Shown one piece after another: positions 23,970-32,702 of a DNA stretch of 64,000 bases. The stretch is taken from the NCBI GenBank assembly GCA_004297465.1, contig SCUB01000020.1:164183-228182 (forward strand), in the 5' to 3' direction. The position numbers were made by a program, and so were the translations under genes. Under the pieces are notes generated by a model, which was given only the letters and a program-made list of their open reading frames with translations, searched no databases and was not told the DNA's origin. Numbering within the stretch: the stretch's first letter is position 1; every line of letters begins with the position of its first letter. The stretch is from Xanthobacteraceae bacterium (GTDB taxonomy: Bacteria > Pseudomonadota > Alphaproteobacteria > Rhizobiales > Xanthobacteraceae).

Positions 23970-26083
23970 GACGCGGCTCCCATGGCGGATGTAACGAGGG
24001 GGTCACTGAGCGGTCTGCCAAGTGGAACGAACAGGCCGAGGTCGGCGGCGACCATGGCCTGCGTCCCGGGTGGAATGAGCGTCGACGATGTTGTCTCTTC
24101 GATCACGGCGGGGCCGGAAACGATCATGCCCGGCTTGAGCAGTGCGCGGTCATACACCGCGGTTGTCGTAAATCCGGTTTCTTCGAAATACACTGCGCGT
24201 TGCCCGGTGCCAGCCATTGAAGGGTCGGGGCCCGCGGCTGCCGGATGGGGCAGCGCCACCGGCGCGTTATGGCCGAGCGCCGAGACACGCAAATTGACCA
24301 GTTCGATCGGCTCGCCCTCAAAAAAGAAAGCATAACATTCGCGATACAGCGCCGCGAAGGAGGCGATAAGCTGGTCGAGCCCGGCCTTGTCCAGCCGACC
24401 ATGGACCGGTAGCGGCAACGACAGTTCATAAGTCTGCCCCGTCACCTTGAGGTCGGCCAGCCGCACCAGCTCGATATCTTTCGCCGCGAAGCCTTGCGCC
24501 GTCAGTGCATCCCGTCCTTTTTTCTCCATGTCCTGGAAATGCGATTCCAGCGCCGCGATGTCGGCCTTGTCGACCGGTAGTCCGCCCAGCGCCGTCACAT
24601 AATCGTGGCGCATGTCGGTGACCAGCAGGCCGACCGCCGAGAATGTACCCGGCAGCGGTGGGATGACGGCCTCGGCCATGCCGAGGTCGCGCGCGAGATC
24701 GACCGCATGCACGCCACCGGCGCCGCCGAACGAAACCAGCGAGAAGTCGCGCACGTCGATGCCGCGCAGGATGGTGACGGCGGCGATGCCTTTCACCATG
24801 TTGGCGTTGACGATCTTGATGATGCCCAGCGCCGTTTGTTCGAGACCGAGGCCAAGTTGCCTGGCAAGGCTCGCGACGGCGCGCCGCGCAGCATCGGCGT
24901 CGAGCTGCATGCGCCCGGCGTTGAAATTGTCGGGATTGAGCCGGCCCAGCACCACGTTGGCATCGGTCACGGTCGGCTTGTCACCGCCGCGTCCGTAACA
25001 GGCGGGCCCCGGCATGGCCGCGGCGGAATAGGGGCCCACATTGAGCGCGCCACCCGGATCGCGCCACGCGATCGATCCGCCTCCCGCGCCGATGATATGT
25101 AAGTCGATGATCGGGATCTTGACCGGAAGCCCCTGGAACGCGCCTTCGGTCGTCACCTTCGAGATGCCGTTCTCGATCAGCCCGATATCGAACGATGTGC
25201 CGCCCATGTCGACCGATACGATACGGTCGCGGTCATTGTTCCGGCCGTAGAACGCCGCGGCGACCACGCCGCCGGCCGGGCCCGAGTTCACCGTCGTGAC
25301 GGCGTTGCTGCGCGCCAGATCGACGGTGGTCGAGCCGCCATTGGCCTGGATGATCGAGAGGCGGATCGGGCCGAGATAATCGCGCAGGCGCGGCTGAAGC
25401 TTGTCGAGATAGGCATTCATGATCGGCGTCAGATACGCGTTCATGACGGTGGTCGAGCTGCGTTCGTATTCGCGGATCTCGGGACTGACGTGCGCGGACA
25501 GGCTGATCGGTACCCCGGGCAGCTTTCTTGCCAGAATTTCCGCCGCCTTTTCCTCATGGGTGGGGTTGAGAAACGAGAACAGGAAGCAGATCGCGACCGC
25601 CTCAACTTTCTCACGCGCAAAGTGTTCCGCCACGGCTTCCACGCTGGACTCATCAAGCGGGATCAGCACCGAGCCGTCGGCGGCAATGCGTTCGCGTGCC
25701 TCCAAGCGCAAATGGCGCGGGACCAGAGGCAGCGGCAGGTCGACCGAGAAATCATAGAGACCTGCTTCGGGACGCATGATGCGGCCGATCTCGAGAACGT
25801 CGCGGAAACCTTCCGTGGTCAGCAGACCGACCCGCGCGCCGTTGCGCTCGATAAGCGCATTGGTTCCGGCGGTTGATCCATGCACCACTTCGACGACCTG
25901 ATCGGGGCTGACGCCGCCGGCTTCGAGTACGGCGCGGATTGCATCGAGGACGCCATCGGCGCGATCGCGGGGCGTCGTCAGCGCCTTGGCTGAAATCAGC
26001 TTGCCGCTGCCGGGTTCGCACAGCGTGGCATCTGTGAATGTGCCGCCAACATCCACGGCGATACGATATGTCCGTTGATTCAA
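23966..26083 (-). CDS. hyuA: hydantoinase A / oxoprolinase family protein (HyuA)
   Basis: ATP-binding subunit of 705 residues. The N-terminal ASKHA-type phosphate motif is AVDVGGTFTDA (about residues 9-19), and a second one, SVDMGGTSFDIGLI, sits near residue 288. Between them are HGSTAGTNALIERNGARVGLLTT and NSGPAGGVVAA. The protein phosphorylates the amide oxygen so that HyuB can open the ring, as in 5-oxoprolinase and N-methylhydantoinase. It lacks the carboxylase third subunit found with acetone carboxylase, which favours a hydrolase. The start at 26083 is 13 bases after the DHOD-like gene. With PyrD/PyrK-like genes directly upstream it probably acts on a ring those enzymes oxidise or reduce. 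Confidence 0.9.
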   Translation of the reverse strand: MNQRTYRIAVDVGGTFTDATLCEPGSGKLISAKALTTPRDRADGVLDAIRAVLEAGGVSPDQVVEVVHGSTAGTNALIERNGARVGLLTTEGFRDVLEIGRIMRPEAGLYDFSVDLPLPLVPRHLRLEARERIAADGSVLIPLDESSVEAVAEHFAREKVEAVAICFLFSFLNPTHEEKAAEILARKLPGVPISLSAHVSPEIREYERSSTTVMNAYLTPIMNAYLDKLQPRLRDYLGPIRLSIIQANGGSTTVDLARSNAVTTVNSGPAGGVVAAAFYGRNNDRDRIVSVDMGGTSFDIGLIENGISKVTTEGAFQGLPVKIPIIDLHIIGAGGGSIAWRDPGGALNVGPYSAAAMPGPACYGRGGDKPTVTDANVVLGRLNPDNFNAGRMQLDADAARRAVASLARQLGLGLEQTALGIIKIVNANMVKGIAAVTILRGIDVRDFSLVSFGGAGGVHAVDLARDLGMAEAVIPPLPGTFSAVGLLVTDMRHDYVTALGGLPVDKADIAALESHFQDMEKKGRDALTAQGFAAKDIELVRLADLKVTGQTYELSLPLPVHGRLDKAGLDQLIASFAALYRECYAFFFEGEPIELVNLRVSALGHNAPVALPHPAAAGPDPSMAGTGQRAVYFEETGFTTTAVYDRALLKPGMIVSGPAVIEETTSSTLIPPGTQAMVAADLGLFVPLGRPLSDPLVTSAMGAAS

Positions 26084-26096
26084 GCTAATTTCTCCT

Positions 26097-27035
26097 TCAG
26101 CCGACCGCAGCCCATGACGGGTCTGCGGCTTCGTTCGCGCGCATTGTTCCGATCAGGTCCGTCACGCGCGTCAGGCCATGCCGCCGCAGAAATTCAGGCA
26201 ACGCGTCGATGATGTCGATCATCGTCGTGGGATGGATGAAATTGGCGGTGCCGACCTGAACGGCCGTCGCGCCGGCCAGCATGTATTCCACGGCATCATT
26301 AATCGAGGAAATTCCCCCGCAGCCGATGATGGGCAAGGGAACGGCCTGAGCGCACTGATAGACCATGCGCAGGATGACGGGTTTCATCGCGGCGCCGGTC
26401 ACGCCGCCCATCACGTTGCCGAGTTTCGGCCTGAAGGTGGTTACGTCGATGGCCATGCCAAGCAAGGCATTGGCCACCACCAGCGCATCGGCGCCGCCCT
26501 CATGCGCGGCTACCGCGATTTCCGTGATGTCGCCGACGTTGGGCGTGAGCTTGGCCCAGACTGGCCGGTCGGTGCTTTCTTTGATGTGGCGGATTGCATC
26601 ACGGGTGGCTTCGGGAAACATGGCGAAGGCGCGGCCGTTCACCTCAAGGTTGGGGCAGGACAGGTTGACTTCGATCGCGGCAATGCCGGGAGTGTTCAAT
26701 CGTGCCGCAAGTTTGCCGAAGGCCTCCACGGAGCTGGCCGAGATGCTGGCGATCAGCGGCGGCTTGAAGCGCGCGTAGAACGGCACGGTTTCGGCGCAGA
26801 AATAGTCAGGCCCCTTGGATGGGATGCCGATCGACGACAGCATGCCTCCGACGACTTCGGTGAGGCGCGGCTGTGGATTGCCGTGACGGATATCGGGGGT
26901 GATGGTTTTTGCAACGATGGCGCCGAGACGATCGACGTCGATGACACGCTCCATCCCTTCCGCAAAAGTGCCGGAGCCCGGCATAACCGGGTTTTCCAGA
27001 ATGAGACTTCCGATTCTGACTGTGAGATCGATCAT
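26097..27035 (-). CDS. dihydroorotate dehydrogenase 1B-like flavoprotein (PyrD/PreA-like)
   Basis: FMN-dependent TIM-barrel enzyme of 312 residues. It resembles class 1B dihydroorotate dehydrogenase throughout: GSGTF near the N-terminus, AIEVNLSCPNLEV with the catalytic Cys, AKLTPNVGDITEIA and NALLGMAIDVTTFRPKLGN. The substrate loop differs: where class 1B enzymes have GMLN-IGLQN, this has GMLSSIGIPS, so the orotate-binding Asn is Ser, and the INT motif is ANA. A non-orotate substrate is therefore likely, perhaps another unsaturated cyclic amide. The ATG at 27035 is used; the longer frame overlaps the EthD-like gene. A PyrK-like electron-transfer subunit is encoded two genes upstream. Confidence 0.87.
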   Translation of the reverse strand: MIDLTVRIGSLILENPVMPGSGTFAEGMERVIDVDRLGAIVAKTITPDIRHGNPQPRLTEVVGGMLSSIGIPSKGPDYFCAETVPFYARFKPPLIASISASSVEAFGKLAARLNTPGIAAIEVNLSCPNLEVNGRAFAMFPEATRDAIRHIKESTDRPVWAKLTPNVGDITEIAVAAHEGGADALVVANALLGMAIDVTTFRPKLGNVMGGVTGAAMKPVILRMVYQCAQAVPLPIIGCGGISSINDAVEYMLAGATAVQVGTANFIHPTTMIDIIDALPEFLRRHGLTRVTDLIGTMRANEAADPSWAAVG

Positions 27036-27039
27036 TTCT

Positions 27040-27747
27040 TCATATCCTCGCGGGAATGATCGAGTAAGTGTGCATCGGGTAGTGAATATTGCCGCCGGTG
27101 AAGGGCGGGAAGGCGCGGAAGTCCTTGCGCATGGCGTCAAGGGCAGGGGATTCCAGCGCCGCCGTCAGAGCGGCCGCATTGTCGAACACGATCTTGTTGC
27201 GCTGCATGTGATGCACGCGCCGCCAGGGCATCGAGTCGCACCAGTCGGCGCGGGTGAAGATCTCGATCTCGCGAATGCCGGCAAACCCCATCATCAACCG
27301 CGAATGATGGGTCAGATAGTGCCGCAGCCAGGCATTGAGGTCCTCGGCGTGGCCGGGATAATGCACCAGATAGCTGCAGCGCGGCCCGGCCGCGGAAGTG
27401 TCCGCGTTCGGCACTGGAAACGGCCGCGTGATCATGGCTTGCTGCGTGACGGTGGTGCCAGAAAGGCACGGCCATTGCTCCGTCGCGGTCAGCGCCTGCA
27501 GCGCGCCCTCGGGCGCAAGGACGGACTCGAGGCTGGGCAGATCGGGAAACACGAGCTGCAACGCCAGCCGTGGCGGCGGACCATCGTTGGTGAAAGGCCC
27601 GCCGGCCGTGGTTGGCGTGAACAGGTTGGCCCGCGACAGCCCTGGAAGCCGGCGCACGAGATCGAGCAGCCGATGCCGGTCGGCATCGCCGATCGCGGTG
27701 CCTGGCGCAGTGGCATCCTCGAAATAGACGAAATAGGAAATGGTCAT
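27040..27747 (-). CDS. EthD-domain-like protein
   Basis: Soluble protein of 235 residues with two halves that each look like a ferredoxin-like (dimeric alpha/beta barrel) unit: TISYFVYFEDATAPG at the N-terminus and SYLVHYPGHAEDLNAWLRHY-LTHHSRLM from about residue 120. The second half, ending GGNIHYPMHTYSIIPARI, looks like the EthD family, small proteins that accompany degradation enzymes. The start is placed at the ATG 27747; the frame is open upstream to 28032, but that part overlaps the PyrK-like gene. It lies 4 bases before the DHOD-like gene and 20 after the PyrK-like gene. It may be an accessory protein, isomerase or lactonase-like enzyme. The function is not known. Confidence 0.72.
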   Translation of the reverse strand: MTISYFVYFEDATAPGTAIGDADRHRLLDLVRRLPGLSRANLFTPTTAGGPFTNDGPPPRLALQLVFPDLPSLESVLAPEGALQALTATEQWPCLSGTTVTQQAMITRPFPVPNADTSAAGPRCSYLVHYPGHAEDLNAWLRHYLTHHSRLMMGFAGIREIEIFTRADWCDSMPWRRVHHMQRNKIVFDNAAALTAALESPALDAMRKDFRAFPPFTGGNIHYPMHTYSIIPARI

Positions 27748-27767
27748 GGCGACGCTCGCATTTGTTG

Positions 27768-28586
27768 TCACGCCGCTTCCTGGATGGCGAACACAGGTCC
27801 TTCTTGGCAAACCCGCTTGAATATCGTCTGTCCGTCGACGACGAACGGCCGCACGCAGCAGAAGCAGGAGCCGATGCCGCAGGCCATTGGCTGTTCGAGG
27901 GCGACCTGGCCGTCGATACCGAATTCCTGATGCAGGCGCCGAACAAGCCGCAGCAGACGACCCGATCCACAGGTGGCGATAAAGTTGACGCCCTGTTCGG
28001 TCACGATCTGCCGCAGCACCGGCTCGAGCCATTCGGGTGCCGCGCTGCCGTCGGCGTCATTGACGATGCGCACTTCGGCGCCGGCGGCGCGGAGGTGATC
28101 GGCCGCCACCGCGAGTTCTGGTCGAGCCGCCGACAGGATGGCTGTTACTTTCATGCCGCGCGCGATAGCGGTCTCGGCTAGCGGCGCCAGTGTCGCCATC
28201 CCGGCGCCACGACCGAGCAACACTATGTGCCGCCATTGCATGTTCAGGCGGAAGCCTTGCCCCAGCGGTCCAAATATATCGAGTTCGTCGCCCGCGGCCA
28301 GCCCGCTCAATCCCCTGGTGCCGGCGCCAACAATCTTGAAGAGAAATTCAAGCTGACCGCGGGCATGATCGACGCGGTAGACGCTCATCGGCCGCCGCAG
28401 CGTATGGCGATCCTGACCCTGGCCAGGACACAGCAGTTGGAAAAACTGGCCCGGCATCGCTGCCAGCGCCGTCGCTGACGCGGTCACCGCCAGATGCCGA
28501 TAGGGGCCATGGAGCGGTGTGTTGAAAACCACGCGGCAGACCTCAGCCCGGATCGGGCGCGGTTGGATCGGGCTCAGCGTACTCAT
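27768..28586 (-). CDS. PyrK-like electron-transfer flavoprotein (FAD, 2Fe-2S)
   Basis: Protein of 272 residues built like the PyrK subunit of dihydroorotate dehydrogenase 1B. It has an FAD-binding barrel with RRPMSVY (RPxS motif, about residue 64), an NAD-binding region GRGAGMATLAPLAE, and a C-terminal [2Fe-2S] site CGIGSCFCCVRPF followed by KRVCQEGPVF. It should pass electrons between NAD(H) and the DHOD-like partner encoded at 26097-27035. A perfect 24-base palindrome (28603-28626) lies 17 bases upstream of the ATG, so this gene may begin a separately controlled unit of five genes down to hyuB. AAGG provides a ribosome site. Confidence 0.9.
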   Translation of the reverse strand: MSTLSPIQPRPIRAEVCRVVFNTPLHGPYRHLAVTASATALAAMPGQFFQLLCPGQGQDRHTLRRPMSVYRVDHARGQLEFLFKIVGAGTRGLSGLAAGDELDIFGPLGQGFRLNMQWRHIVLLGRGAGMATLAPLAETAIARGMKVTAILSAARPELAVAADHLRAAGAEVRIVNDADGSAAPEWLEPVLRQIVTEQGVNFIATCGSGRLLRLVRRLHQEFGIDGQVALEQPMACGIGSCFCCVRPFVVDGQTIFKRVCQEGPVFAIQEAA

Positions 28587-28602
28587 GTCAGCAGCCTTGT
28601 CT

Positions 28603-28626
28603 GCAAAAATGGTCGACCATTTTTGC
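28603..28626. promoter_or_regulatory. perfect palindrome, probable GntR operator upstream of the PyrK-like gene
   Basis: A 24-base perfect inverted repeat with core AATGGTCGACCATT lies in the 53-base gap between the isomerase and PyrK-like genes. The half-site AATGGTCGAC also occurs at the divergent binding-protein/gntR promoter (33947-33966). The position just before a start codon is typical of an operator controlling an internal promoter. The likely binder is the GntR protein encoded at 34009-34749 (inferred). Confidence 0.8.
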
Positions 28627-28639
28627 GCCTCAGAGTTTT

Positions 28640-29377
28640 CTATGTCAAGGATGGAAGCGGAGTATCAAATTGCCCCTGCAGCAAAGCGCCGTAATGCGTG
28701 GAACGATCCGATATGCCGAGCAGGCGCAGGCAGTGCCAGACCAGGGCCTGATTGCTTGCGATGACGGGGCGGCGGAAGTCATGTTCGATGGTGGCCAGCG
28801 TGTCGGCGAGCTGGATTCCGGCACAACTGATCAATAATCCATCGCAATCGGTCGAGCTGAGGCCATGGGCCAGTTCCCGCCAGCGCGACGGCGGGATCGT
28901 TCCCTGTGCAACGGGCGTGCCGCAGGGCAAGCCGGCGGCCGCGACGACTTCATGGCCGCGCGCCTGAAAGAATGCCGTCTCGGCGGCGACCACTTCGGGC
29001 GGATACGGCGTGAGCAGGGCAAACCGGCGCAACCTCGCGGCGGCAAGGGCCGCCAGCACCGCTTCGATCGTGGTGGTGGAGGCAATGCCGGTGGCGTCCT
29101 TGATCCTCTGGTTGATCGCGTCCGGCCCGATCACCAGGCTGACTGCGGTGCAATTAAAGGCGATGAGTTGCACCTCGGCATCGGCCAGCAGGCGGGCGTG
29201 CGCCTCGATGTCCTGCGTGAATGCGGCATAGTCTTCAAGACTTGTGCTCTGGAAGCTCATCCGCGTGGTGACGAATTGCACGCCGTCCGGCGCCATTGCC
29301 TGCGGTTCGTAATCGCACAGCCCGCCCGAGGGATAGAGATGTCCGATGCGGGCTTTCCAGCCAAAACCCAACGCCAT
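28640..29377 (-). CDS. maleate isomerase / Asp-Glu racemase superfamily protein
   Basis: Protein of 245 residues of the Asp/Glu racemase superfamily. It has both cysteines expected of the maleate cis-trans isomerase and racemase mechanism: FNCTAVSL (about residue 75) and LISCAGIQ (about 185). The late ASNQALVWHCLRLLG is typical of maleate isomerase and arylmalonate decarboxylase. Having two cysteines argues against arylmalonate decarboxylase, which has one. It may isomerise or racemise the open-chain acid formed by HyuAB. It lies 14 bases after the livF gene, so it can be read with the transporter genes, and it precedes the palindrome. Confidence 0.82.
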   Translation of the reverse strand: MALGFGWKARIGHLYPSGGLCDYEPQAMAPDGVQFVTTRMSFQSTSLEDYAAFTQDIEAHARLLADAEVQLIAFNCTAVSLVIGPDAINQRIKDATGIASTTTIEAVLAALAAARLRRFALLTPYPPEVVAAETAFFQARGHEVVAAAGLPCGTPVAQGTIPPSRWRELAHGLSSTDCDGLLISCAGIQLADTLATIEHDFRRPVIASNQALVWHCLRLLGISDRSTHYGALLQGQFDTPLPSLT

Positions 29378-29391
29378 CGCCGTTCCCGTTA

Positions 29392-30105
29392 TCAGATGCC
29401 CAGGTAGGCGGAGCCGATCCGCTGATCGGCGATCAACTCGGCACCGCTTCCAGACATCGCCAGCTTGCCGCTTTCAAGCACGTAGCCTTGGTCGGCGATT
29501 TCAAGGGTCCGGCGCACATCCTGTTCGGCGAGCAGGATGGTGAGGCCGGACGCCTTGAGCTGCTTGATCGTCTCGAAGATCATCGTCGCCATAACCGGCG
29601 CCAGGCCAAGGGTCGGCTCATCGAGCAGCAGCAATTGCGGCCTGGCCATCAGGCCGCGGGCCAGCGCCAGCATCTGCTGCTCGCCGCCGGAAAGCGTGCC
29701 GCCCATCTGGCTGCGGCGCTCCTTGAGGCGCGGGAACATGACATAGGCTTGGTCCAGTCCCTCGGCCTGCCGGGTGCGCGCCCGTGGTGAGAAGGCGCCC
29801 AGCTTTAAATTCTCCTCGACCGTGAGTTGCGGAAAAATAAGCCGGCCTTCCGGTACCATGACGATCCCGAGATCGACACGCTGATCGCTGCGGCAGGATG
29901 TGATGTCCTGGCCTGAGAAAACGATGTGCCCCCGGCGTGTGGGCAGAAGTCCGGCGATCGTTCGCAGGAAGGTGCTTTTGCCGGCGCCGTTGCTGCCCAG
30001 CAGCACCGTGATCGAATTGGGGGCGACCGTCAGGGAGACGCCGTGCAAGGCGATCACGTCGCCATAGCCGGCCGCCAGATCTTCCGCTTCAAGCACGGCT
30101 GTCAT
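29392..30105 (-). CDS. livF: LIV-type ABC transporter ATP-binding protein LivF
   Basis: ATPase subunit of 237 residues. Walker A GSNGAGKST is at 37-45, the signature LSGGEQQ at 138-144 and Walker B LLLLDEP at 158-164. The LivF subtype is recognised by short length and DQGYVLESGKLAMSGSGAEL at the end. It is the second ATPase of the high-affinity uptake system encoded by 33887-29392. Its ATG overlaps the livG stop by 4 bases. Substrate specificity lies in the binding protein; a cyclic amide or its precursor is inferred from the downstream enzymes. Confidence 0.93.
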   Translation of the reverse strand: MTAVLEAEDLAAGYGDVIALHGVSLTVAPNSITVLLGSNGAGKSTFLRTIAGLLPTRRGHIVFSGQDITSCRSDQRVDLGIVMVPEGRLIFPQLTVEENLKLGAFSPRARTRQAEGLDQAYVMFPRLKERRSQMGGTLSGGEQQMLALARGLMARPQLLLLDEPTLGLAPVMATMIFETIKQLKASGLTILLAEQDVRRTLEIADQGYVLESGKLAMSGSGAELIADQRIGSAYLGI

Positions 30106-30830
30106 GTCGACGGTCCCAGATAGGCGGCGATGACCTTTGGATCGGCGACGATCTCCTGCGGCTTGCCTTGCGCGATCAGTTCGCCATGGTGCAGCACCAT
30201 CACCCGGTCGGATAACCGCATCAGCGCCTGCATGACATGCTCGACCATCAGAATCGTGAGCGACATGCGCCGTTTGATGCGTCGGATGGAATCGAGCAAC
30301 TCGGACACCTCGGTTGCGGTCAGGCCGGCCATGACCTCATCGAGCATCAGCAATTCCGGGCCGGTCGCCAGCGCCCGCGCGATCTCAAGCCGCTTCTGCC
30401 CGGACAGTGTGAGCGACGAGGCGGGGTCGTCGGCGCGATTGGCAAGATTGAGATCGGCGAGAATATCCATGGCGCTGGCGGCGGCGCGCGCCGTGCTGCG
30501 CTCCTGCCGCACCCCGTACAGCGCGCCGACAATGACATTGTCGAGCACCGTCATGTTTGCGAACGGGCGCACGATCTGGAACGTGCGGGCAATGCCCTGC
30601 CGGCAGATATGGTCGGGCCGCAGGGCGGCGATGGGACGGCCCTTGAAGTGGATGCTTCCCAGGCTGGGACGGGAATGGCCGGCGATGAGACTGAACAGTG
30701 TCGTCTTGCCGGCGCCGTTGGCACCCATCAGCCCAACGACTTCCTGCTGTTCGACATCGAAGCTGATGTCGCGCAGGGCCTGCAGGCCACCGAACGATTT
30801 CGAGACGCCGTTGATCGTCAGGAAACTCAC
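30102..30830 (-). CDS. livG: LIV-type ABC transporter ATP-binding protein LivG
   Basis: ATPase subunit of 242 residues. Walker A GANGAGKTT is near residue 37, LTLSGQKRLEIARAL is the signature region (LSGQKR, the usual LivG variant), and Walker B LLMLDEV follows. The start is the GTG at 30830, which overlaps the livM stop (GTGA); the longer open frame lies inside livM. It pairs with LivF to drive LivHM. Confidence 0.92.
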   Translation of the reverse strand: MSFLTINGVSKSFGGLQALRDISFDVEQQEVVGLMGANGAGKTTLFSLIAGHSRPSLGSIHFKGRPIAALRPDHICRQGIARTFQIVRPFANMTVLDNVIVGALYGVRQERSTARAAASAMDILADLNLANRADDPASSLTLSGQKRLEIARALATGPELLMLDEVMAGLTATEVSELLDSIRRIKRRMSLTILMVEHVMQALMRLSDRVMVLHHGELIAQGKPQEIVADPKVIAAYLGPST

Positions 30831-31744
30831 GTCGCTCTCCTGCGTGCGCCGCCGAACAGCTGTTTGGCAAGACCCTGAGGCGCGAACAGCACGAAGAATA
30901 CCAAGAGGGCGCCGAGCACGATCATGTAGACCTGCGGCGCGCGCGCCCACAGAAGTTCGGACAGGCCGATGAGAAAGAGGGCGCCGAGCAGCGGGCCGCG
31001 TGCATCGTCACTGCCGCCAATCATCGCCATCACCACGATATTGAACGAAATCAGGGCATCGAAGGCCTGGCTCGGCTCGAAGTAGCTCAACCGCATGGCC
31101 ATCACCGCGCCCACCATGCCCGGGATGAAGGCCGACAGGCCGAATGCGGTCAGCTTGTAGCGGGCAACCGGTATGCCGATGGTTTCGGCCGCCTGCTCCT
31201 CTTCCCGGATTGCCCGCAGGCCGTAACCAAAACGGGAATTGGAAACCACGTAAGTGATCAGCGTCGCCGCCGCCGCCAGCCCCAGCATGGCAAGATAGAG
31301 TGCGTTAGGCGACGGTGCGCCGATGATCAGGCGACTGAATTGCCCAAGCGTAGCCTCGATGCCGATAATGCTGAACTTCAGGAACTCGGCCAGTCCGAAC
31401 GTTAGCATCACGAAATAGGGGCCGCGCACCTTGAGCGCCGGGTAACCCGCGGCAAGGGCGAACAGGCAGCTCACGAGGCCGGCCAGCGGCACCGAAAGCC
31501 ATGGCGACAAGGTTCCCCAGGTCAGCACCTGCACATAAGCGCCCATGCCGTAGAACGCGGCGTGGCCGAACGAACCATAGCCTGTCATGCCGCACAACAC
31601 GGTCCAGCTTTGCGCCAGCGCGACCCACATGGCGAATGACAACGCGACAGCGACCACATACTCGCTGCCAAATTGCGGCAGAAAAGACGCGGCACCAATG
31701 ACGGCAACGAAAATGAGGGACGTGCGTATGGGGACCGGCTGCAT
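30827..31744 (-). CDS. livM: LIV-type ABC transporter permease LivM
   Basis: Integral membrane protein of 305 residues with about eight to ten hydrophobic segments. The family-typical GMTGYGSFGHAAFYGMGAYV is near residue 60 and VSNSRFGYGLRAIREEEQAAETIGI lies in the cytoplasmic coupling loop. The ATG at 31744 shares its last base with the livH stop codon (TGATG); the upstream open frame is inside livH. It forms the channel with LivH. Confidence 0.92.
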   Translation of the reverse strand: MQPVPIRTSLIFVAVIGAASFLPQFGSEYVVAVALSFAMWVALAQSWTVLCGMTGYGSFGHAAFYGMGAYVQVLTWGTLSPWLSVPLAGLVSCLFALAAGYPALKVRGPYFVMLTFGLAEFLKFSIIGIEATLGQFSRLIIGAPSPNALYLAMLGLAAAATLITYVVSNSRFGYGLRAIREEEQAAETIGIPVARYKLTAFGLSAFIPGMVGAVMAMRLSYFEPSQAFDALISFNIVVMAMIGGSDDARGPLLGALFLIGLSELLWARAPQVYMIVLGALLVFFVLFAPQGLAKQLFGGARRRAT

Positions 31745-32628
31745 CACGATGGCCGCCTGCCGAGAAGACCCTGCGATTGAAGAAACAGCACCACGATGAA
31801 AACCCCGTAGATCAGGACCGAGTGAAGGCTGGGTGACGTCAGGGCCACGCCGTAGATCTCGACAAATCCGAGGAACATACCGGCCGCCATGCCGCGTGTC
31901 AGGTTGCCCAGGCCGCCGAGGATGACAGTGACAAAGCCCGCGACGGTGAAGGGAAAGCCCATGAACGGAGTAATCTGCTCGGTCATGCTGAGCAGGGAGC
32001 CGGCCAGGCCGGCCAGCCCAAAGCCGATCGCAAAGCTGAGGAGCTGAATGCGTTCGATGTTCACGCCGACGACGGCGGCAGCCTGACGATGCTGGATCAG
32101 GGCCTTGATCGCCAGACCGTAAATATGGAACCGCAGGAATAGAAAGGCGGCCGCGCACAGGACCGCCGCGATGATGAGCACCGCAATGCGGTTACCGGTC
32201 ATGGCCACATTGCCGAAGCGGATGATGCCGTCCAGATAGGTATAAGCGCGTGGCGTGGTATCAAAACAAAGCGCGGCAACATTCTGCAGGATGATCGAGA
32301 TGCCGAAGAACAGCAGCAACGAGTTTCCCTCCAGCCGCTGCGACAATTGCGTGTTGGCGAGAAGTCGGCGGAACAGCCCGTAATAGATGGCGGCACCGAA
32401 GCCGGCGCTGAGCGCGCCCGCCACCAGCATCGACAGCAGGGGCGACATGCCAGAGAGCGTGAACAGCCAGAAGCTCGTGTAGGCCCCAAGCATGACGATG
32501 TCGCCATGGGCCGCGTCGAGCAGGCGCATGGTACCGAACACGAGGTTGAGGCCAAGCGCGATCAGCACGTAGATCGAGCCGACAACAAGAGCGGCAAACA
32601 GTAGCTGGCCCGAGAAGAGCGTGCTCAT
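31744..32628 (-). CDS. livH: LIV-type ABC transporter permease LivH
   Basis: Integral membrane permease of 294 residues. Recognisable features are IALGLNLVFGTMRLLDAAHGDIVMLGAY near the N-terminus (the NxAHGxxxxLGAY variant of LivH) and ILGGLGNLTRGMAAGMFLGFVE near the C-terminus. It is the first permease gene after the binding-protein gene. A strong GC hairpin lies in the 74-base gap between them, which would favour more binding protein than permease. Confidence 0.92.
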   Translation of the reverse strand: MSTLFSGQLLFAALVVGSIYVLIALGLNLVFGTMRLLDAAHGDIVMLGAYTSFWLFTLSGMSPLLSMLVAGALSAGFGAAIYYGLFRRLLANTQLSQRLEGNSLLLFFGISIILQNVAALCFDTTPRAYTYLDGIIRFGNVAMTGNRIAVLIIAAVLCAAAFLFLRFHIYGLAIKALIQHRQAAAVVGVNIERIQLLSFAIGFGLAGLAGSLLSMTEQITPFMGFPFTVAGFVTVILGGLGNLTRGMAAGMFLGFVEIYGVALTSPSLHSVLIYGVFIVVLFLQSQGLLGRRPS

Positions 32629-32670
32629 GGAAGACCGTTTTCGCAGGGAACATCAGACCGCGATGGGCGA

Positions 32671-32694
32671 GGGGCGCGGAGTAACCCGCGCCCC
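32671..32694 (-). repeat. stable hairpin between binding-protein and livH genes
   Basis: GGGGCGCGG and CCGCGCCCC form a perfect 9-bp all-GC stem with a 6-base loop, 8 bases after the stop codon of the binding-protein gene. There is no T-run after it on the minus strand. It most likely protects the upstream mRNA from decay or attenuates transcription, giving excess binding protein. Confidence 0.75.
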
Positions 32695-32702
32695 GTCGTT
32701 GC

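Noticed and set aside
22305-26083. HyuA/HyuB as an acetone or acetophenone carboxylase
   Set aside because: The families are related, but the small third subunit and other carboxylase-specific genes are missing and the neighbours (PyrD/PyrK-like, maleate-isomerase-like) fit ring-amide hydrolysis better. Not fully excluded.
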